Shown here: positions 33,269-42,298 of the stretch, piece by piece
Numbering within the stretch: the stretch's first letter is position 1
How the letters are laid out: each line of letters opens with the position of its first letter
Assembly: GCA_947062675.1 (NCBI GenBank)
Contig: CAMSQM010000017.1
Span: 1-55,817 of the forward strand
DNA: 55,817 nucleotides
Reading direction: 5' to 3'
From: an uncultured Roseburia sp.
GTDB taxonomy: Bacteria; Bacillota; Clostridia; Lachnospirales; Lachnospiraceae
The notes under the pieces: model-generated
Database searches by the model: none
The model's input: only the letters and a program-made list of their open reading frames with translations
Told to the model about the DNA's origin: nothing
Translations under genes and position numbers: made by a program

Positions 33269-34963
33269 TTAGCGCTTCAGATTCACCAGCTCCTCCAGCA
33301 GGGAATCCGATGTCGTAATGACACGGGAATTCGCCTGGAATCCTCGCTGTGTCGTAATCATATAGGTAAACTCTGTCGAGAGATCCACATTGGACATCTC
33401 AAGCTCACCGGACGTCATCTTACTTCCATCCGCCTGAATCTCAACACCGATTCCGTCAAAGTCACCCGAGTTTAAGGTTGTCGTGTAACAGTTCTCACCA
33501 GCCTTCTCAAGACCGGATGCATTTGCAAACTGTGCAACAGCGATCTGACCCAGCAGTTCACTGTTTCCATTGTCATAGCTTCCGTAGATCTTGCCATTAT
33601 TGTCCACGGAAAGACCGATCAGCGCGCCGAGCTTTCTTCCTTTCCCGTCTTCCCCCTTCGGGCCGCCTCCGGCACTGAGCGTCGCAGTGGTCTTGCCACC
33701 GTTGTCAGCATTCTGAAGGGTGGAAAAATCAATGGAGATGTCGGAAAAATTACCGTCAGGGAACGCTGCCGCCGCTCCTCCTCCTCCGACGGGAGCTCCC
33801 ACCGCGCTGGAAAGATTCAGGTTAACAGCATCCGAACCGTTAAAAGTAGCACCTGAACCGGTGCCGATTCCAACAAATGTACCATCCATTGTGCTGAATT
33901 TTAAGGTATAGCTGGTCTCATCTCCTGTAATTGTGAGCGTACCATTTGCATAATTTGCAGTAGTATTATTCGTTCCATTTGTGACGGCTTCCGAATAGGT
34001 GGCTCCGACACCAAACACCTCTCTCATGGAATATGTCTTACCGCTTGTGGCGCCTACGAACTGATTATTATTCCACTGCAGCTCTTCTCCCTGATTATTG
34101 GTTCCAATATAGATCTGTCCGGTCGCCGGATCCTTGTAAAAACCTTTCTTTACATCCGTATAAGTTGCCAGCGTTATATTTGTCTGCGTCTGCCCGAACA
34201 AAGCGTTCTTCTGGGCATCACTCAGCTTATCCATAATACTATTGCTGTTATTGTCAATAACATCCACCAGAATTACCCTGAATTCGCCCTCGACTCCCGG
34301 CGTACTTTTCACGGCAAACCTTGCCGTATACTGATACCCCAGTTTATCATAAAAATTCAGATTCTTGATCAGTCCTTCGTCGCTCAGAACATCCGGATCA
34401 TTTTTATCAATGATTCCCCCAAACTTTCCCATTGTAGTCTCTTCCGGCGGTGAAGTCATATTCTCTGTCTTCATGATCTGAAGCTCGGAAACCGTATCCT
34501 TCCGGATCTGCCCCGTCTCCGGGTCCACCTGCCATCCCATCACAGTATAACCGGTCGATGTCATTGCGAGATTTCCGGCCCCGTCCACATAAAACGATCC
34601 TGATCTGGTAAACAGATTCTGGGAACCATTATTAACAATAAAAAAATGTGTCGTGCTGGCATCGGTAAGACGGATGTCAAACGGAAGTCCTGTCGTCTCC
34701 GCAGCACCGGCGCCTGTAATATTAATGTTCGTCGAAGCAGTATTAACACCAAGACCTATCTGTTTTGCATTGACGCCGCCCACTCCCGTGGTTGCATTCG
34801 CCCCTGATGCACCGGATAAGTTCTGGTACAGCAGATCCTGGAAAATAACATTCGAAGATTTAAAACCTACCGTGTTGACATTGGCGATATTGTTACCAAT
34901 CACGTCCATTCTTGTCTGGTGTGTCTTAAGACCTGACACAGCAGAGTACATTGATCTCATCAT
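33269..34963 (-). CDS. flgE: Flagellar hook protein FlgE
   Basis: A 564-residue hook protein. The N-terminal rod-type motif (MYSAVSGLKTHQTRMDVIGNNIANVNTVGFKSS, core ANVNTVGFK) and the C-terminal helix (MSNVDLSTEFTYMITTQRGFQANSRVI) are the axial-assembly ends. The middle (about 190-430) is a long Gly/Asn/Thr-rich surface region. At 564 residues it is longer than many FlgE (about 400-450). The ATG follows GGAGG at ten bases. It forms the universal joint between basal body and filament. Confidence 0.95.
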   Translation of the reverse strand: MMRSMYSAVSGLKTHQTRMDVIGNNIANVNTVGFKSSNVIFQDLLYQNLSGASGANATTGVGGVNAKQIGLGVNTASTNINITGAGAAETTGLPFDIRLTDASTTHFFIVNNGSQNLFTRSGSFYVDGAGNLAMTSTGYTVMGWQVDPETGQIRKDTVSELQIMKTENMTSPPEETTMGKFGGIIDKNDPDVLSDEGLIKNLNFYDKLGYQYTARFAVKSTPGVEGEFRVILVDVIDNNSNSIMDKLSDAQKNALFGQTQTNITLATYTDVKKGFYKDPATGQIYIGTNNQGEELQWNNNQFVGATSGKTYSMREVFGVGATYSEAVTNGTNNTTANYANGTLTITGDETSYTLKFSTMDGTFVGIGTGSGATFNGSDAVNLNLSSAVGAPVGGGGAAAAFPDGNFSDISIDFSTLQNADNGGKTTATLSAGGGPKGEDGKGRKLGALIGLSVDNNGKIYGSYDNGNSELLGQIAVAQFANASGLEKAGENCYTTTLNSGDFDGIGVEIQADGSKMTSGELEMSNVDLSTEFTYMITTQRGFQANSRVITTSDSLLEELVNLKR

Positions 34964-35043
34964 AATGAAATGACCTCCATAAAAATTGTGTGCTGCCTCT
35001 CCCTTCTGGCATTCGGGGAGAGTACGCCCCCTTTCCGGTCCGG

Positions 35044-35445
35044 CTAAATAATCACAGCACCGTCAATATTTGTAAAAACCGCATCATCCGCACCGCTCTG
35101 ATCGATAGCTGTCACTACCGTCTGATTCGGCACATTCACAATAAACGCAAGTGAATCCACAATCACAAGTGATTCCTGAATTCCCTTTTCCCTGGCCCTG
35201 AGCACTCCGGATTCCAGCCGCTCGCTCTGTTCCTCGGAAAGACGGATATTCCTGTCCGCGAGGCGCATTGTGGCATGTTTGGAAAACTTAAGCTCCTGGC
35301 TTTCCGCAGCTTCCTGCGTCTGTTTCTGCTTCAGGATCTCCTCAAAGGACATCCCCTGAGACTTTGCAGCATCCGTGCTTCTCTGGTTCAGATACTGGTC
35401 AGCTACCTGCTCAATCGAGGCAAACTGGTTACTGATCTTGGTCAT
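35044..35445 (-). CDS. Flagellar operon protein, TIGR02530 type
   Basis: A 133-residue protein matching the short flagellar-operon family I know as TIGR02530: SFEEILKQKQ, then FSKHATMRLADRNIRLSEEQSERLESGVLRAREKGIQESLVIVDSLAFIVNVPNQTVVTAID (core FSKHATMRLADR and SLAFIVNV). It is regularly encoded between flgD and flgE. Its function is not settled; a hook-related accessory or chaperone role is suggested by position only. The ATG at 35445 was chosen because AGGAG lies nine bases before it; 35454 overlaps that site. Confidence 0.88.
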   Translation of the reverse strand: MTKISNQFASIEQVADQYLNQRSTDAAKSQGMSFEEILKQKQTQEAAESQELKFSKHATMRLADRNIRLSEEQSERLESGVLRAREKGIQESLVIVDSLAFIVNVPNQTVVTAIDQSGADDAVFTNIDGAVII

Positions 35446-35479
35446 AAACCTCATCTCCTGTCATCCTGATCCCGCGGCT

Positions 35480-36262
35480 TTATGACTTGCCCGCTCCGTC
35501 CGTGGAAGTGCCGGCGCTCGTCGTGCCGCCTGTCTGGTCGTTTCCACCGGTGCCTGTCGTGCCGACTGTCTGGTCGTTTCCACCGGTGCCTGTCGTGCCG
35601 CCTGTCTGGTCGTTTCCATCATTCTTGTCTTCGTCTTTTTTGTCACCCACGATCTCATTCATCCGCGCGACCAGTGCCTTAAACTTCTCCAGCGTATCGC
35701 TGTCGATCATGGACTTCTGATAAGCGGTCAGACTTGAATAAGCTGCGCCGAGCTTCGCGACCGCCTCCTCATCCGCTGCCGTCAGCTGATCCGGATCCGG
35801 AAGGGCAGCGACTGCATTTCTGAAGGTCTCGGCAAGAGTCAGCGCCTCCATGTAATCAGTATCGGCCACCTGATAGATATCCGCAAGCGAATATTTATTG
35901 CCATTGACAAATACATACATCTTGGAACCTTCATACTGGACGTAATCGACAAACCCTGCTTCCGCCGTTGTGTTGCCGGACTGGTTTGTCGACTTCACGA
36001 TAACGTACTTACCTACCAGACCGTTCGCGTTGCTACTCTGGATACTCTGCTGCATATTCAGCATCGCCTCCATCTGCGAGAATGTTGCCAGCTGGGCCAC
36101 ATACTCGGTATTGCTGGTTGGCTCCAGCGGGTCCTGATACTGCATCTCTGCACACAGCAGCTGTAAAAACTGGTCATAACCGAGCTCATTGCCTTTTGAG
36201 GCATTATCTTCGGTTTTATTCTCAGGAATCTTCCCGTCCACTATCGGTTGAATTAATGCCAT
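35480..36262 (-). CDS. flgD: Hook-capping scaffold protein FlgD, with unusual C-terminal extension
   Basis: A 260-residue FlgD. The N-terminal FlgD domain (ELGYDQFLQLLCAEMQYQDPLEPTSNTEYVAQLATFSQMEAM, core MQYQDPLEPTSN) caps the growing hook. A tudor-like part follows (VKSTNQSGNTTAEAGFVDYVQYEG). The usual Ig-like domain is replaced by a helical module (about 160-215: LTAADEEAVAKLGAAYSSL then YQKSMID), of a type common in clostridial surface proteins, and a Gly/Thr/Asn tail with 12-residue repeats (GGNDQTGGTTGT). The ATG follows AAAGGAGAA. It lies between fliK and the TIGR02530 gene. Confidence 0.92.
   Translation of the reverse strand: MALIQPIVDGKIPENKTEDNASKGNELGYDQFLQLLCAEMQYQDPLEPTSNTEYVAQLATFSQMEAMLNMQQSIQSSNANGLVGKYVIVKSTNQSGNTTAEAGFVDYVQYEGSKMYVFVNGNKYSLADIYQVADTDYMEALTLAETFRNAVAALPDPDQLTAADEEAVAKLGAAYSSLTAYQKSMIDSDTLEKFKALVARMNEIVGDKKDEDKNDGNDQTGGTTGTGGNDQTVGTTGTGGNDQTGGTTSAGTSTDGAGKS
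35521..35618. repeat. 36-bp tandem repeat in the 3' end of flgD
   Basis: About 2.7 copies of a 36-base unit (35521-35556, 35557-35592, 35593-35618); the second differs from the first by one base. In frame it encodes the 12-residue Gly/Thr/Asn repeat of the FlgD tail, so copy-number change would not break the frame. Confidence 0.9.
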
Positions 36263-36276
36263 ATGGTTCTCCTTTC

Positions 36277-37779
36277 CTATGCTGTAAAATCAATCGAATT
36301 TCCCTGGTCCGCCATCATCTGTGCGACAAGGCTTTCCTCTTCAGACATCACGCCGCTTAATGCTTCCGGATCATCCAGACGGATTTTCCTGGTCTGTTTT
36401 GCTTTTGCCTGTTCCTCAGCCTGGCGCTCTTCCTTCCCTGCATTCTGCTCAAGATTGCGCTCGAACTCATGACTTGCAATCGTTACTTCCACTGCCTCGA
36501 CCCTGACGCCGGCATCGTTCATACTCTGCCGCAGCTCCACGATCTGCGCCTCCAGCGCTTCCTTTACCGTCTCATTCTGCGCCATGATACGCGCGGAAAC
36601 AGTTCCCTCATGAGCCGTCAGTTCCAGATAAAGCTTTCCCAGATGCTCCGGATTCAGCTGCATCTGAAGCGTGGTCACGTCATTTGCCGTGCTCACTCTC
36701 GAAAACTCTGCAATCTGCCGGATGATATCGGCCACATTCACCTGCTCTGTCATTCCTGCAGCTGCCTCCGGATTCTGTACCTGAACCTCTGCCATCTGCT
36801 GACCGAACGCGGTGTGCTCACCGTTTATAACCGGATTGTGACCATTTCCCCTGGCAGCCGCATGATCACGGTTCTGCCAGCCCTGCAGGGCTTTTCCCTC
36901 ACCGTCATCATCTGTCATATCCTCCGGCGCAGTTTCCCCGCCCTGATTCTGTGTACCTTTCCCGTCAGGCGCACTGTCCTCTTCTGTTTCTGTGACAGGA
37001 CGTTCCACGGTCTGTTCCGGGGCTTCCTCCACCGCAGCCGCGTCTGTGCGAATCTCACCGCTGTGCTCCTCTGCCACAGCTGCTTTCTGTGCTTCCGGCG
37101 CTTCCGGGATTTCCACCCTGCCGTCATCCGGCTGCCGGACATTTTCCTGAAGCTGTTCCGGCTTTGCGGCTTCCGCCTCCTCTGTCCCCGGCAGATTCTG
37201 TGTCTCAAGCATCTGCGTCAGCTCTTCCACTGTGAGTCCAAGCTTCTGCAGCATCTCTCTTCCGAGTGTCCCCACGGCCTGCATCACCGTCAGAAACTCA
37301 CTGTCGCACAGCAGATCACCAGCCTCTTTGCCTGTCAGCTCCGCCACAAGTTCCGCCAGATCATGCACATTCATCAGATCAGCAAATGTCACTCCCAGCA
37401 GCTCCATGGCCTCTTCAATCTGCTCCTCAGTCACTCCGAGCTCTTCCTTTAACACTTCCTTCACGTCCTCCGAAAACTGCTCAAGCTTCGAAGAAACCTG
37501 ATCATCCGCATCACGGATGGAAGTGTCTTTTTCACGGATACCGTTTTCCCTGTACTGGTATCTGTCATAACTTCCAACCGCACCGGTTCCCTGGTCCGGC
37601 TGCTTTCCGCTGCCGGAATCGTGCAGCTGGCTCTGCAGGGTCGTACCTGTATGCCCCATCTGACTGAAAACTTTCATGAAATCAGCCTTTGGATCTTTCG
37701 ACTGCGAAGATACACCTGCAGTCTGCGTCGTTCCCTGCAGAAACATTTTTCCAATTCCGGAAATATCTGTGGCTCCCAC
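36277..37779 (-). CDS. fliK: Flagellar hook-length control protein FliK
   Basis: A 500-residue FliK. The long N-terminal part is Gln/Glu/Thr-rich and partly disordered (ruler region), with a helical section around 80-190. The C-terminal hook-length domain (about 365-445) has TTLQMQLNPEHLGKLYLELTAHEGTVSARIMAQNE (core LNPEHLGKLYLEL) and the final VRVEAVEVTIAS. It measures hook length and triggers FlhB switching. The start is a GTG at 37779 eight bases after GGAGG. It lies between the motE-like gene and flgD. Confidence 0.92.
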   Translation of the reverse strand: MGATDISGIGKMFLQGTTQTAGVSSQSKDPKADFMKVFSQMGHTGTTLQSQLHDSGSGKQPDQGTGAVGSYDRYQYRENGIREKDTSIRDADDQVSSKLEQFSEDVKEVLKEELGVTEEQIEEAMELLGVTFADLMNVHDLAELVAELTGKEAGDLLCDSEFLTVMQAVGTLGREMLQKLGLTVEELTQMLETQNLPGTEEAEAAKPEQLQENVRQPDDGRVEIPEAPEAQKAAVAEEHSGEIRTDAAAVEEAPEQTVERPVTETEEDSAPDGKGTQNQGGETAPEDMTDDDGEGKALQGWQNRDHAAARGNGHNPVINGEHTAFGQQMAEVQVQNPEAAAGMTEQVNVADIIRQIAEFSRVSTANDVTTLQMQLNPEHLGKLYLELTAHEGTVSARIMAQNETVKEALEAQIVELRQSMNDAGVRVEAVEVTIASHEFERNLEQNAGKEERQAEEQAKAKQTRKIRLDDPEALSGVMSEEESLVAQMMADQGNSIDFTA

Positions 37780-37821
37780 TCACTGTGCCTCCTTTCCCTC
37801 TGGCTTTACGCCTGAATATAT

Positions 37822-38679
37822 TTATTCTGAAGGCTTGAGAATCTCCGCTACCTTTGCTGCGGTCTCGGTATTCATCTTGCCAAGAATATCAGCTCTCGAC
37901 TGTGCGTCCATCTGATCCAGAATCTCTGCCACAAGCGCAAGATTGTTCGTCATCGTGTCAAATATGGCAGCGGCTTCTTTCGGTTTCATTGAAGTAAACG
38001 TCTTTACATATTCTTCAATCTTCCCGTCCGCAGCAGTCTGTTCCACCACCCTGCGGTAAAGTACTTCCGCATTTGCCGGATCGATGCTCTCATAATATGC
38101 TTTATATTCTTCTATATCGGGAGCGGATTCCGAAAAAACAACCTCCTCATAAAACTTCTGTTTCTGCGCCTCAAATTCCGCTTCCTCCTGCCGGTAACGC
38201 GCCAGCTCCTGCGCCTGCGCCTCAAGCTCCGCGATGTGCTCCGCATCTGAAGACGACGCATTCTGCGCCTCGGCCAGCTGAATCTCAAGTTCTTTGATCT
38301 TCGCAACCGCCTCCTCCAGGGAACCGAATGCATAAGCTTCCTCCTCAGTGGAAAGCTCCGGCACAACGCCGTCCGGAAGAATCCGGTTGACATACGGAAC
38401 ATTTTTAAGCACCGGCCCTAACACGGTTGAACCAAATCCGCCCACATCCCATTTGATCAGCAGTACAATAATCCCCAGCCAGATAGCAATGATAATGAGC
38501 GTCACAAAAAAGACCGCTATTTTGCCGCCTAGTGATGTCTCTTCCTCTTCCTCAAGGCCATCCGGATTTCCCGCGGCTTTTGCTGCTTCCTTCGCGGCTT
38601 TTTTCTCCGCTTTTCTCCGCTCTTTCTCCGCTTTCCTGGCCGCTTTTTTATCCAAAACCTCTTCGTTTTCTTCTGCCAT
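37822..38679 (-). CDS. MotE-like flagellar membrane protein (YlxF type)
   Basis: A 285-residue protein. A Lys/Ala/Glu-rich basic N-terminus (about 1-50) precedes one membrane span (IAVFFVTLIIIAIWLGIIVLLI), a long coiled coil (EEAVAKIKELEIQLAEAQNA ... LEAQAQELARYRQEEAEFEAQ) and a C-terminal MgtE-N/MotE-like helical domain (VKTFTSMKPKEAAAIFDTMTNNLALVAEILDQMDAQSRADILGKM, core MKPKEAAAIFDTM). MotE-type proteins chaperone stator assembly in other bacteria, and B. subtilis YlxF occupies the same place between fliJ and fliK. Outside face and stator role are inferred. Confidence 0.87.
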   Translation of the reverse strand: MAEENEEVLDKKAARKAEKERRKAEKKAAKEAAKAAGNPDGLEEEEETSLGGKIAVFFVTLIIIAIWLGIIVLLIKWDVGGFGSTVLGPVLKNVPYVNRILPDGVVPELSTEEEAYAFGSLEEAVAKIKELEIQLAEAQNASSSDAEHIAELEAQAQELARYRQEEAEFEAQKQKFYEEVVFSESAPDIEEYKAYYESIDPANAEVLYRRVVEQTAADGKIEEYVKTFTSMKPKEAAAIFDTMTNNLALVAEILDQMDAQSRADILGKMNTETAAKVAEILKPSE

Positions 38680-38736
38680 ATGTAACCTCCGTGTAACCGT
38701 TGCCTGAAACTGCCCTGATTTTTATGGCGGCCGCCT

Positions 38737-39171
38737 TTAATGGTGATTATAACTTACCAGTTCATCTATCTCCTTACTTTCGGCGCGCTCCAGCTCCTGC
38801 CGGAACTCATCGAATGCCCTTTCCCGCAGCTTCTCATGCGTTTTTCGCTCTACCATCACCGCGTTCAGCCGTTCTCTTGTCAGCTCAACATTCTTCTCCG
38901 CCGCATGGACATTCATCACCTGCATCCTCTGAACGCCCTTCATATAATCAATTGCCCGTCTGCATTCGCGGATATTCTGTACACTCAGAGTCCCTTTTAC
39001 CAGCTCTCTTGCCTGCTGTTCATATCCCGCCCTGCGCACCATGATGTCCTGCAGCTTTCCCTGCTCCTCACGCAGGGCCGCATTTGCCATTCCGTAAGCA
39101 ATTTTTGCCTGATTCTCCAGCTTTACCTTGATATCCAGTATATTCTGCATCCGGTAAATAAATTTCGCCAT
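38737..39171 (-). CDS. fliJ: Flagellar export chaperone FliJ
   Basis: A 144-residue all-helical coiled-coil protein (FIYRMQNILDIKVKLENQAKIAYGMAN ... ERLNAVMVERKTHEKLRERAFDEFRQELERAE), the antiparallel hairpin of FliJ. It sits in the pore of the FliI ATPase ring and links it to FlhA. It starts eight bases after the fliI stop. Confidence 0.93.
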   Translation of the reverse strand: MAKFIYRMQNILDIKVKLENQAKIAYGMANAALREEQGKLQDIMVRRAGYEQQARELVKGTLSVQNIRECRRAIDYMKGVQRMQVMNVHAAEKNVELTRERLNAVMVERKTHEKLRERAFDEFRQELERAESKEIDELVSYNHH

Positions 39172-39179
39172 AATCTCTC

Positions 39180-40490
39180 CTAGTTTTCAAAGAGGGCCCG
39201 CAAAAGCCCCATCTCATCGCCGAAGAGAAACTTCTCATCTGTTCTCTGGCACAGAAACTCATTGACTGCGTCAATTTTCTTCACTGCATAATCAATCTCA
39301 CGGTTCGAGCCACTCTTATATGCCCCGATATTAATCAGATCCTCGGCTTCATTGTATGTCGCGAGAACATTCTTCAGCTTTCCGGCAAGTTCTTTGTGTT
39401 CACTCGTTGCGATCGAACTCATCACCCTGGAAATACTCTGCAGGATATCAATCGCAGGATAATGATTCCTGTGTCCGAGTTTGCGCGAGAGCATGATATG
39501 TCCGTCCAGAATACTTCGCGCTGTATCCGTAATCGGCTCATTAAAATCATCTCCGTCTACCAGCACCGTGTAAAGTCCGGTAATCGACCCTGTTGTCGAG
39601 GTCCCCGCCCGCTCCAGAAGCTTCGGCATCTCCGAGTAAACACTCGGCGGATACCCCCTGGTCACAGGCGGTTCCCCGGACGCCAGGCCGATTTCACGCT
39701 GTGCCATCGAAAAACGCGTCAGGGAATCCATCATAAGCAGAACATCTTTCCCCTGATCCCTGAAATATTCCGCAATTGCGGTGGCTGTCTTTGCAGCCTT
39801 ATTCCGGATCAGCGCCGGCTTGTCGGAAGTCGCAACGACCACAACTGACCGCCGCATGCCTTCCTCCCCGAGATCTCTCTCTACAAACTCCCTCACCTCA
39901 CGCCCACGCTCCCCAATCAGCGCAATGACGTTGATATCTGCCTGTGTATTTCGTGCAAACATACCTAAAAGAGTACTCTTTCCCACACCGGAGCCCGCGA
40001 AAATTCCGATACGCTGCCCTTTTCCAACCGTAATCAGGCCATCCACCGCCTTCACGCCCAGCGGCAGAACTTCATCGATGATCTTCCTGCTCATCGGATC
40101 AGGCGGCTGGGCCTCCACCGGATACTCCTTCCCAGATGTCAGTTCTTCCGCATCCGTCGGTCTGCCAATGCCGTCCAGCAGATGGCCCAGAAGCGAATCA
40201 CCCACTAAAACAGATAATGGATGTCCCGTATTTTCCACGATACATCCAACTCCGATCCCTTCCACATTCTCGAAAGGCATAAGAAGCAGACGTTTGTCGC
40301 GAAAACCCACAACCTCCGCCATAACTGACGTCCCTTTCTCTCTGTCAAGAATTATCCGACACAGATCATTCAGTTTTGCATCCGGCCCCACCGATTCAAT
40401 TGTAAGTCCAACAATCTTTACCACCCTGCCGAGACAATTGAAATAAGTCTTCTCCGCAAGCTGCAGGTATTTCTCTAATTCATATGCCAT
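39180..40490 (-). CDS. fliI: Flagellum-specific ATPase FliI
   Basis: A 436-residue F1-beta-like ATPase. Walker A is AGSGVGKSTLL (165-175), Walker B region LLMMDSLTRFSMAQREIGL, and the conserved PPVTRGYPPSVYSEMPKLLERAG segment (core TRGYPPSVY) follows. It forms a hexamer that unloads export substrates. It lies between fliH, its negative regulator, and fliJ, its shaft. Length is normal. Confidence 0.98.
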   Translation of the reverse strand: MAYELEKYLQLAEKTYFNCLGRVVKIVGLTIESVGPDAKLNDLCRIILDREKGTSVMAEVVGFRDKRLLLMPFENVEGIGVGCIVENTGHPLSVLVGDSLLGHLLDGIGRPTDAEELTSGKEYPVEAQPPDPMSRKIIDEVLPLGVKAVDGLITVGKGQRIGIFAGSGVGKSTLLGMFARNTQADINVIALIGERGREVREFVERDLGEEGMRRSVVVVATSDKPALIRNKAAKTATAIAEYFRDQGKDVLLMMDSLTRFSMAQREIGLASGEPPVTRGYPPSVYSEMPKLLERAGTSTTGSITGLYTVLVDGDDFNEPITDTARSILDGHIMLSRKLGHRNHYPAIDILQSISRVMSSIATSEHKELAGKLKNVLATYNEAEDLINIGAYKSGSNREIDYAVKKIDAVNEFLCQRTDEKFLFGDEMGLLRALFEN

Positions 40491-40500
40491 AATATTATCC

Positions 40501-41289
40501 TTATGAACTCAACGACCGGATGTCCCTGATCAGATTTTCAAGCTGCGTGCCCAGACTACAGTCAAAAACGCCGGAGTCCGTCTCAATAATACAGTCTTTT
40601 CCTTCCATTGCAGAGTCTTCCAGTATCTCTATTTCTATATTATGCCCTACCCGCTCCAGGATACCATCCCTGTTGTCTTCCAGAAACTGTGCATTCTCCC
40701 TGGATACCCGGATCCGGAATTTCTTTTCCCCCTCAATGTTCAGTACCGCATTGCTGACAAGATGCAGAAGGATATCCTTTTTATTGTCAAACTGTATATG
40801 AAATACGCGCTCAAACACCTGCACAATCACATCCACGAGATCCTTTTCCATACTGTCACGCTGACTGCTGTATTCACTGTCAAGTCTGCGGCTCTTCTCG
40901 TCATATCTGCCTTTAAGTTCTTCCTCCAGACTCTCAAACTCCCTGGAAGCCTGAAGCTGACCTTCCTCATAGCCCTGTCTTCTCGCCTCCTCACGGATCC
41001 CCGCCGCCTCAGCCTGTGCCCGGCTTACCAGCCCGTCCGCATCCGCCTGCGCTTCCGCGAGAATCCGCTCTGCCTCTTCCCGTGCCAGTTCAACCGGATC
41101 AGGTCCTTCCTCAACCACCTCCGTCTCTGCACTGATAATCCCCTCTGTAAAGCCGCCCGGCCCGCCGTCATCTTCCGGCGGCAGGGCAGTCTCCTTTTCA
41201 AGGCGGTCCAGCAGTATTTCGTTGGAATTTATAATCCGGGCATTATCCGGCTGGGAACGGACAAACCATTGCTTGTATAAATTAGACAA
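40501..41289 (-). CDS. fliH: Flagellar assembly protein FliH
   Basis: A 262-residue protein with an acidic N-terminal part, Ala/Glu-rich heptads (LAREEAERILAEAQADADGLVSRAQ) and a C-terminal V/F-ATPase E-subunit-like domain (DVIVQVFERVFHIQFDNKKDILLHLVSNAVLNI). It inhibits FliI and docks it to FliY/FliN. The TTG at 41289 gives MSNLYKQWFV, the normal family start, eight bases after GGAGGTGA; the GTG at 41301 lies on the ribosome site itself. It overlaps the end of fliG by eight bases. Confidence 0.93.
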   Translation of the reverse strand: MSNLYKQWFVRSQPDNARIINSNEILLDRLEKETALPPEDDGGPGGFTEGIISAETEVVEEGPDPVELAREEAERILAEAQADADGLVSRAQAEAAGIREEARRQGYEEGQLQASREFESLEEELKGRYDEKSRRLDSEYSSQRDSMEKDLVDVIVQVFERVFHIQFDNKKDILLHLVSNAVLNIEGEKKFRIRVSRENAQFLEDNRDGILERVGHNIEIEILEDSAMEGKDCIIETDSGVFDCSLGTQLENLIRDIRSLSS

Positions 41290-42292
41290 CGATCTCGTCA
41301 CCTCCGCCTCTGGAAATTACAATTTCACCCGCATCCTCCAGTTTACGGATCACACTCACAATCTTCTGCTGAGCCTCCTCAACATCCTTCATACGCACCG
41401 GGCCCATAAACTCCATATCCTCTTTAATCATGGCCGCCAGACGCTTTGACAGATTCTTAAAGATCACATTCTGCACTTCTTCCGCAGCGCCCTTCAGAGC
41501 AACACCCAGGTCGGAGTTCTCCACATCACGCAGCACACGCTGGATTGCACGGTCGTCCAGAAGCAGAATATCCTCGAAGACAAACATCTTCTTGCGGATC
41601 TCGTCTGCCAGCTCCGGCTCTTCAATCTCGAGAGACTCCATAATATGTTTCTCTGTCGAACGGTCAACCGTATTTAAGATATTGACAATGGCATCCACGC
41701 CACCGACAATTGTATAGTCCTGATTTGCAAGTGAAGCAAGTTTCCTCTCAAGCACACGCTCCACTTCTTTGATCACGTCTGGGGAAGTCCGGTCCATCAT
41801 CGCGATACGCTTCGCCACATCCGCCTGTTTTTCCGGTGCCAGCGAACCAATAACCATTGCCGCCTGCGGCGATGTCAGATAAGACAGAATCATGGCAATC
41901 GTCTGCGGGTGCTCATCCTGGATAAAGTTCAGAAGCTGGCTCGGATCCGTCTTTCTGACAAACTCAAACGGCCGCACCTGTAAGGATGCCGTAAGTTTGG
42001 CAATAACTTCCTGCGCCTTCTCGTCGCCAAGAGCTTTGTCAAGAAGTTCTTTTGCATATCCGATACCGCCCTCTGCAATATACTGCTGTGCCAGGCAGAC
42101 CTGATAAAACTCGTTCAGCACATCTTCCTTTACCTGCGAGGATACACTCCTCGTATTGGCAATTTCAAGCGTCAGCTCTTCTATTTCATCTTCCTTCAGA
42201 TGCTTGAATACATCTGCCGAGCGCTCCGGGCCCAGGGCAATCAGCAGAATCGCCGCTTTCTGGACCCCATTGTATTCCTCCGACTTAGCCAT
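41282..42292 (-). CDS. fliG: Flagellar motor switch protein FliG
   Basis: A 336-residue FliG with N-terminal FliF-binding, middle and C-terminal parts. The EHPQ motif is at 127-130 (IQDEHPQTIAMIL). The torque helix carries the charges that meet MotA (LLDDRAIQRVLRDVENSDL). It ends IVISRGGGDEIVV. Its final codons contain the ribosome site of fliH, so the genes are coupled. Confidence 0.98.
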   Translation of the reverse strand: MAKSEEYNGVQKAAILLIALGPERSADVFKHLKEDEIEELTLEIANTRSVSSQVKEDVLNEFYQVCLAQQYIAEGGIGYAKELLDKALGDEKAQEVIAKLTASLQVRPFEFVRKTDPSQLLNFIQDEHPQTIAMILSYLTSPQAAMVIGSLAPEKQADVAKRIAMMDRTSPDVIKEVERVLERKLASLANQDYTIVGGVDAIVNILNTVDRSTEKHIMESLEIEEPELADEIRKKMFVFEDILLLDDRAIQRVLRDVENSDLGVALKGAAEEVQNVIFKNLSKRLAAMIKEDMEFMGPVRMKDVEEAQQKIVSVIRKLEDAGEIVISRGGGDEIVV

Positions 42293-42298
42293 AATTAA

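Noticed and set aside
35521-35618. Regular 36-bp repeats resembling a CRISPR array
   Set aside because: Units are directly adjacent with no spacers and lie in frame inside flgD, so they are a coding tandem repeat.
36469-37452. Long 327-codon plus-strand open frame
   Set aside because: Fully antisense to fliK, rich in Cys/His/Leu/Arg with no domain; a by-product of GC-rich codon use in fliK.
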